From: Melastoma dodecandrum
Lineage: Eukaryota; Streptophyta; Magnoliopsida; Myrtales; Melastomataceae
DNA: 64,000 nt
Reading direction: 5' to 3'
Assembly (NCBI GenBank): GCA_029817715.1
Contig: JARUPY010000088.1
Location: 186,001-250,000, forward strand
Within the stretch, counting starts at the first letter, position 1. Every line of letters begins with the position of its first letter. The notes under the pieces were generated by a model that was not told where the DNA came from, made no database searches, and was given only the letters and a program-made list of their open reading frames with translations. Positions 58,585-64,000 of this stretch are shown in pieces. Both the position numbers and the translations under genes were made by a program.

Positions 58585-59480
58585 TCCCGAAAAAGCAAGA
58601 AGCTGATGCCCATTGCTGCAGACAAATACCTATCGGAATTTTGGGCAATAAACTCTTTTCCCAAGTCCTGGCAGAGCATGAATACATCCCCATCAAGTAT
58701 AGAGTTTTTACTCTCTTATTTTTCTTGTTTACTCCCAAGTCACAGAGAAGGTTTGAAAGGAGACGGGTGAGGTTGTAATGTTAGAAGCATAGGAAATACT
58801 TGAGTCTGACAATATACTTGTAAGTACATGGACAAAGGTGGTCTTGTCATAAAGATTGTTGGTTGGGACTCTTGTCTTTCCTCCTCTCTTAACAGACTCC
58901 TTTTTTTCTCTACTGCTCCAAAGTACAGAGATAATGTTTTGCCAAATCACTCCAAACAAACAGAATAAAGTCATGCTCAAGATCTTAAAAAGAGTAATGG
59001 GCCACCACCACAACCACCACCTCATAGCCCCCCATTGTGGTGAGATCAGGTAATGGTCAAAAGGGAAACAAAGAACGAGGACATCGCTTCACTTTACAAC
59101 TGCAGGTCTGGATAAGGGAAAAAAGTATTGGAACTGAATCACGTGACTGAGGAACAAATTAAAACAACCAGACAAGAAATCCCATGGACCATCTCTTTTT
59201 TATTGTTATTGCTATTACCCATAATTAGTAAACCTCAACAGAGTTTTGATACCTGTCAGCCGCCTTAACATACGGAAAGCACGAATTCACCCAGCAGTCA
59301 GATGTGCAGGACTGGAGATAAACAGGGAAGAACTGTGTATCGAGTTCCCTATTTATGGAGACCATTCTGTCATTGATACAATGGTAGCTTATAAAGTATA
59401 TGTAGAGTGCTGCCCTTGTGTGTTACAAAAGTTTCATCCACAACAAAACAGACATAAAAAGGGCTTAACATACATTATAG
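58585..59480. other. Intergenic region between convergent genes
   Basis: 3' flanks of the membrane protein gene (+) and the PX gene (-). A/T-rich, with no additional gene recognised. Confidence 0.5.
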
Positions 59481-62400
59481 TCACAAATAAGTGCTAGGTA
59501 ATGAACCCATCCGGAGGACCGTGTCCCTTTCTCTGCTGTGTTTTACCTTCACCGACTTGGATTTCGGGCATGGTGCGGGAAATATTTCTGTGAACCGACT
59601 TGATTGTAGGTTCCGCATTCCACTTGCCTCATTGGCTGAACCACCGTTGTTTCTCTTGAAGGAGCCTCCCACTTCAGGTGCACTGATTTCCAGTTGACAA
59701 GGGCATTTCCCAAGCGCATCAAAGCATTTTCGGTGGTATAGTGCTTGACAGTGCCTACATTTCTCAACCTCATTTTCCTACAGAACCATCCACTAGTCAT
59801 TAGCCAAAAGTGAATGCGCAATTGCGATTTAAATAGACAAAAGGGAAAGTCCTAACTATCAAAAGGCTAACCTGGAAAGGAAAAATGAGAGAGGAAGGGT
59901 CGGTGCAAGCTTGTTTGGCAGCACAGGGGACTCCAACATCACAACATACTAGACATCGCTCCATAATATGTTCTCTAATCTTCTTTGAGACTGTTTCCAG
60001 CATTACAGGCACCGCAGCAAATGGTCCTTTTGAAATCAAGTCTCTCAGGGAAAAAAAGTCGTTAACCTCTAGAAGATACTTCCGCGAACCGAGTCCTCTA
60101 TTAACAGACCCACGAAATGAACAGCGAATACACAGCAACATTGAACCAATCTTTTTCCTCAAAGTTGTAACATGGAGAAGGGCCGGCACCCTTGTAAATA
60201 GAAATGGATTCACAGCGCTGACACAGAGCATAGGCTAAAAAGGAAAAAAGAAATTAACTGGTCACAAGTCAGTAGAAAGTGTACGGAAATAGAAGACAAA
60301 TATGTTCTGCATGCAGAAGATTTGGTCCCAAAAGTGACCGATTGAAATGAAAGTTACCACTGCAAGTCAAAATCTAAAAAATTCGATATCACAACATTGA
60401 TTTCCAATTTCCTTACCTGGTTGCGGATTGAATCCAGGTATGACTTGGACAATTGACAAACTGGGTACTCTGTAAAATCCCAAAAATGCAGAACTCTGGC
60501 AGGCAATACCACAGTTTCATTTGTATGGCAAACATGACAAAATAATTGACCGGTGTATTCACAAAGACGAGGCTTGCCCCATCCGAGTGTTTGCATGAAA
60601 TCCCGCATCAAATTCCTTTTGTCATCAAAATGCCTGTGGCATCCAGCACAGCGATAGTGTTGTGCTTCTAGCAACTGCATTAGGGATCTCTGAGGATGGA
60701 CTTCAACAACAAGAGAGATCGTTTTACCTAAAGGAGATAAGATCTCCACATCTGTCCCCTTACTACTGAATGTTGACGGATGGATTAGTCCACTAGGCTT
60801 GGAAAGATTCCTAAAGGAGTCTTCAGGGGAAAGAAACCATATCAAGCAAGGAGGTAGATCTGAAAAGAGAGGGTAGTGAATGACCGAATGAAGACACTCT
60901 TGAATGATTTCACTTCGCTCAGCGACAACGTCTGGAGACGAACTCCCAAATATCTTCCTGGATTCTTTATGTAGTAGTGACCAAGGAGTAGGAAGAACCC
61001 AGCCCTCACTTGAGAACAAAGCTTTCATTTGGCGATAGAGGGTAAAAAAATCTCGATATCGCCGTTCTACTTCCCAGTTACTGTCACCACCCCATACCTT
61101 GATTCTGTAAACGGTATATTCCTTTACTCCAACCAGTCTTTCACTGAATGAAACTTCGCCCTTCTTTTGTCTTGCCCCGATCACCTCGACCCCCTCAACC
61201 CTGAGTATTTTCTGGTTTATCGCATCGACATCACCCTCATTTCCAGAAGTTGATGCAGTTGATCCAGCATCCCTTGAGGCAGAACTCAACTTTGACTGAG
61301 ATAATTTTTTATCTCTTGGAAATCGAGGAGACTCGCCAACATCCAGCAGGATTTCTTCCATTTCATGAATAACATCGTCAACAAATCCATTCGGTTCAAG
61401 TGCTTCAATCTGAAAAATACAAATACATTAACGAATATATAGTCCGAGTAGTCATCAATAACAACATTGAAATTACTACTTGACCTGAGGCAATATGTGA
61501 CGATAAGAACACTAAGCTGCAATAAGCAGTAAAAAAACTCATGGAAGGCCTCCTGACTGCATGAGACCCAGCTATCACTTAGAGGAAGAATTTCAACAAA
61601 ATCATTTCTGAGGAGACAGCTTCTATATAACTGTTGGACTAGACTAGAAGAAATGATTCAGGATGTTGAATCAGAGGACAAATCACTCGACTGAATGGTA
61701 AGCTCACCTTTTCCTGCAATGTTTGGTCCACAGGAAGATTTTTTGAAAATGCTAAATCCTTTAGTTCGCTATGATGGTGAGTTGATAAAGCAACTGAGGT
61801 TGAACTCATCACAAAATTATCCTGTAATTCCCCATACACAATTTCTGGAGCTCTTGGGTTCTGATGAAACTTAACACCATCTTGTGACGAGAATCGACCA
61901 ACAAGATCCTTCCCATTTGCACCTTCCAAATGTAGACTGCCCTGAATGCCAGTGAGTTGATCCATGCTACCAAGAGAATATTGTCCTTGCCAAGTGGGTT
62001 TAGTGGTGTCTAGCTTAATTCCCAGTTCTAGACGAGATTTTCCTGGGGTGGACTCTTGACCAGGCTCAAGTACATTCATAACTGAGCAATTGTCAGCGCA
62101 TCCTTCCGATTCATCAATAACAGCATGCCCGGTGCAGTTAGCAAGTGGCATGCCATTATTTTCCTTTTCATCCTCAATACTGAGCGACTGAATATTTCCT
62201 CTACCCCAAGGAACATCTCCTGTCCCTGATGTTCTGGTCCTCCCAGAAAAAGCAACTGGATCAGTACAATGAGCAACATAACTACTATTTATCTCCTCAT
62301 CGTTTTGAAGTTCTTCCCAAGGCATTCGCAAATCTTTCAAAAAATCCTCCACATTATTGTAACTCGCCTCTCTCTTCAATTGCATTTCTTTCAACATCAA

Positions 62401-63207
62401 AGGATCAGAAGAACCTTCAGCTGTTTCCAGGGTAAAACCGTCCCAGTCACCAGAACCAAAAGCGACCGAAGAATTCATAAGCAATGTATTAGAATCAAAA
62501 TCAGACTCCATCCTTCCTGGATTCCGTCTTGTATTACTCAAGCAAGCAAAATCACCTCCATGTTCATTCTCTGAACCGTTATCTAAAATAGAATCCCGGT
62601 CCTCCGATTGTCCATCAGGTGACAATCCTTGCCTTTCCTCTTCTTCACAACCATTTCCCCCACTAAATTCAATCTCATCCTGCACGTTTCCAGCTCCATC
62701 AGTCAACTTCGTCTCCTTTTTAATGTCCTGGTCATTAACCAGCAACGTTGGCTCAATCCTCAATACAGTACAATCATCGCCCGCATTCGTTCTGCTATCA
62801 ATCCTGCCTCCCAAATTGAACCCTTCCAGCCCACCATCATCCATAAAACCGACACTCCTAAAAGACCCGAAATCAGAATTCCCAAAGCAATCACTGTAGT
62901 ATGCTACCGAGCTACTGCTCCGCAGGCTAGGCGTGCCCATCACAGAGTTCGCGCTGGAGTAGTGCTCCAGCTCCGAACCCTCACAAGAAGAATACCGGGA
63001 CAGCGAGTCTTCCCCTCCATCCGACTTCGTGTCCCGCAAACCGTCGGGCTGATCAGGAGAATCGACATTGGAGGCCCCCGCGGAAGCCCCCTCTCCATTT
63101 ATCATCGTGTCATCGAAACCACAACGCAGAAGCGACGAAACCGATCCTACACGACGTAAAGCTCCAACCTTTAACGGCGAGTGATGGAAAACTGAAGCAG
63201 GGTTCAA
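59481..63207 (-). CDS. PX-domain protein with Rubicon-type zinc cluster (DUF4206)
   Basis: 1050 aa from four exons, 61708-63207, 60417-61409, 59872-60234 and 59481-59777, each a whole number of codons. The first 500 residues are acidic, Ser-rich and likely disordered. Exon 2 contains a PX domain (YTVYRIKVWGGDSNWEVERRYRDF), expected to bind phosphatidylinositol 3-phosphate on endosomes. It then carries the start of a Cys-rich region (RCAGCHRHF, GQLFCHVCH) that continues through exon 3 (RCLVCCDVGVPC) and ends in exon 4 with a RING-like CRHCQALYHRKCFD. This order matches plant PX-DUF4206 proteins related to Rubicon, involved in endosomal trafficking or autophagy. The start is the first ATG of a long open exon. 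Function is by family. Confidence 0.9.
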
Positions 63208-63409
63208 TCCCAGACCCGGAGAAAAGCAAAACCCAGGGTCGTATTCAGAAATCCCTCATGGGTTAGGGACAGTTTTGAGGATCGTGACAAGAGGAGGGAT
63301 GGGTCTGTGGAGGAAACGGGGATAACCTTATTCCAATTTGTCTTCCTGTTGTTGGTGGGTGTCTTCGTTTGTTTTGAAGTTATCGTTTGCTGCGGCTGCT
63401 GTCGTTCGT

Positions 63410-63441
<32 letters not shown>

Positions 63442-64000
63442 GGTCGTATGTTTGAAGACAAGGACATAGTCCACGTCTTCGGCCCGTTCTTGAGATTGCC
63501 GACTGCAAATAAGGAATCAGATCGAACAATGCTTTGTAGTATTCCGGTTAAATTTTGATGAAATAGTAATTGTATGTCAAAAGATCCAAAAATTTGGGAA
63601 ATCATAAAGGCAAAGAATTGCCCAAAGGTTGTCCGTCGCTCATCCACCAAACCCAATCCATCTCCCAAATAGCAAGACGACAAATGGGAATGTCCCCAAC
63701 AATGACTGATTGTAAGACCGCAAAATCCTCACCAAATTTCCACAATTCCCTTTCATGGCAGATCCTCCCATCCCATATTTCTTCCACCACAGCCCAACCC
63801 AACTTCCACTTCCAGTTCATACGCAGTTCCCCGGCAACCTTGGGTGCTTCTGCATAGGAAACAGACTAACTGTCCTCAGCGTAGCTAGAAGAAAGGCATG
63901 TCCAGAATCCTAACCCTGCAACAGCCTTCTCTGTCGACGTTCCCTCTTTTCAGCAGAAACTCGGCCGTACACAGGATCTCTGCCCAACCCATATTCCCGA
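63208..64000. other. PX gene 5' flank
   Basis: 5'UTR and promoter side of the PX gene, with a (CT)n run at 63412-63440 (GA-rich on the transcript strand), common in plant leaders. Open stretches on the minus strand near 63600-63860 match nothing I recognise. Confidence 0.5.
63412..63440. repeat. (CT)n microsatellite in PX gene leader
   Basis: Uninterrupted CT repeat, 205-233 bp upstream of the start codon. On the gene's strand it is (GA)n, a possible GAGA-type element. Confidence 0.9.

Overview
This is nuclear DNA of a flowering plant, probably a dicot or magnoliid (species not determinable from sequence alone). The evidence is spliced genes with GT-AG introns, plant-specific families (GL1/WER-like R2R3-MYB, SRO proteins with PARP and RST domains, a BOR-type boron transporter remnant) and plant transposons (chromovirus, Ty1/copia, a Mutator-like element with a FAR1-like transposase).

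The layout is two ordinary gene-bearing flanks around a rearranged, transposon-filled core. Left flank (1-6.2 kb): an R2R3-MYB gene (+) and an intact 12-exon PEX14 gene (+). Right flank (56.8-63.2 kb): an 8-exon multi-pass membrane protein gene (+) and a 4-exon PX-domain/zinc-cluster trafficking protein gene (-). Intron phases balance across all four models (226, 527, 359 and 1050 aa).

The core (about 6.7-55.7 kb) consists of five diverged copies (R1-R5) of one segment. In plus-strand order each was: AT-rich leader, SRO gene (-), PWWP-domain gene (-), BOR 3' fragment (+), and an unidentified block X. Each copy has its own deletions. Three SRO copies (A at 7.3-8.9 kb, C at 30.5-32.0 kb, D at 39.6-41.1 kb) keep all exons, splice sites and frame. 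SRO-B and SRO-E are broken, and every PWWP and BOR copy is broken. A chimeric joint near 39.1 kb fuses sequence like 55.7 kb to a piece of PEX14 across a T-run, which looks like the breakpoint of an original tandem duplication.

Transposons inserted after duplication can be delimited to the base because the sister copies keep the empty site: a solo LTR (10379-11731, TSD ctgcc), a chromovirus (16647-22377, TSD tgaac), a copia element (24976-30497, TSD aaaac) nested in a foldback MITE, and a 9-kb Mutator-like element (41782-50740, 9-bp TSD). The Mutator-like element is the most striking object. It has roughly 0.8-0.9 kb inverted termini, each holding ten copies of a 66-bp palindrome-bearing repeat. 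It encodes a FAR1/MULE/SWIM transposase on one strand and an Ulp1-like cysteine protease gene on the other, each with one visible nonsense codon. It resembles the Kaonashi (KI-MULE) type.

No operon-like or pathway link is seen between the flanking genes. The functional theme of the core is local expansion of a stress-type SRO gene while its passengers decay.
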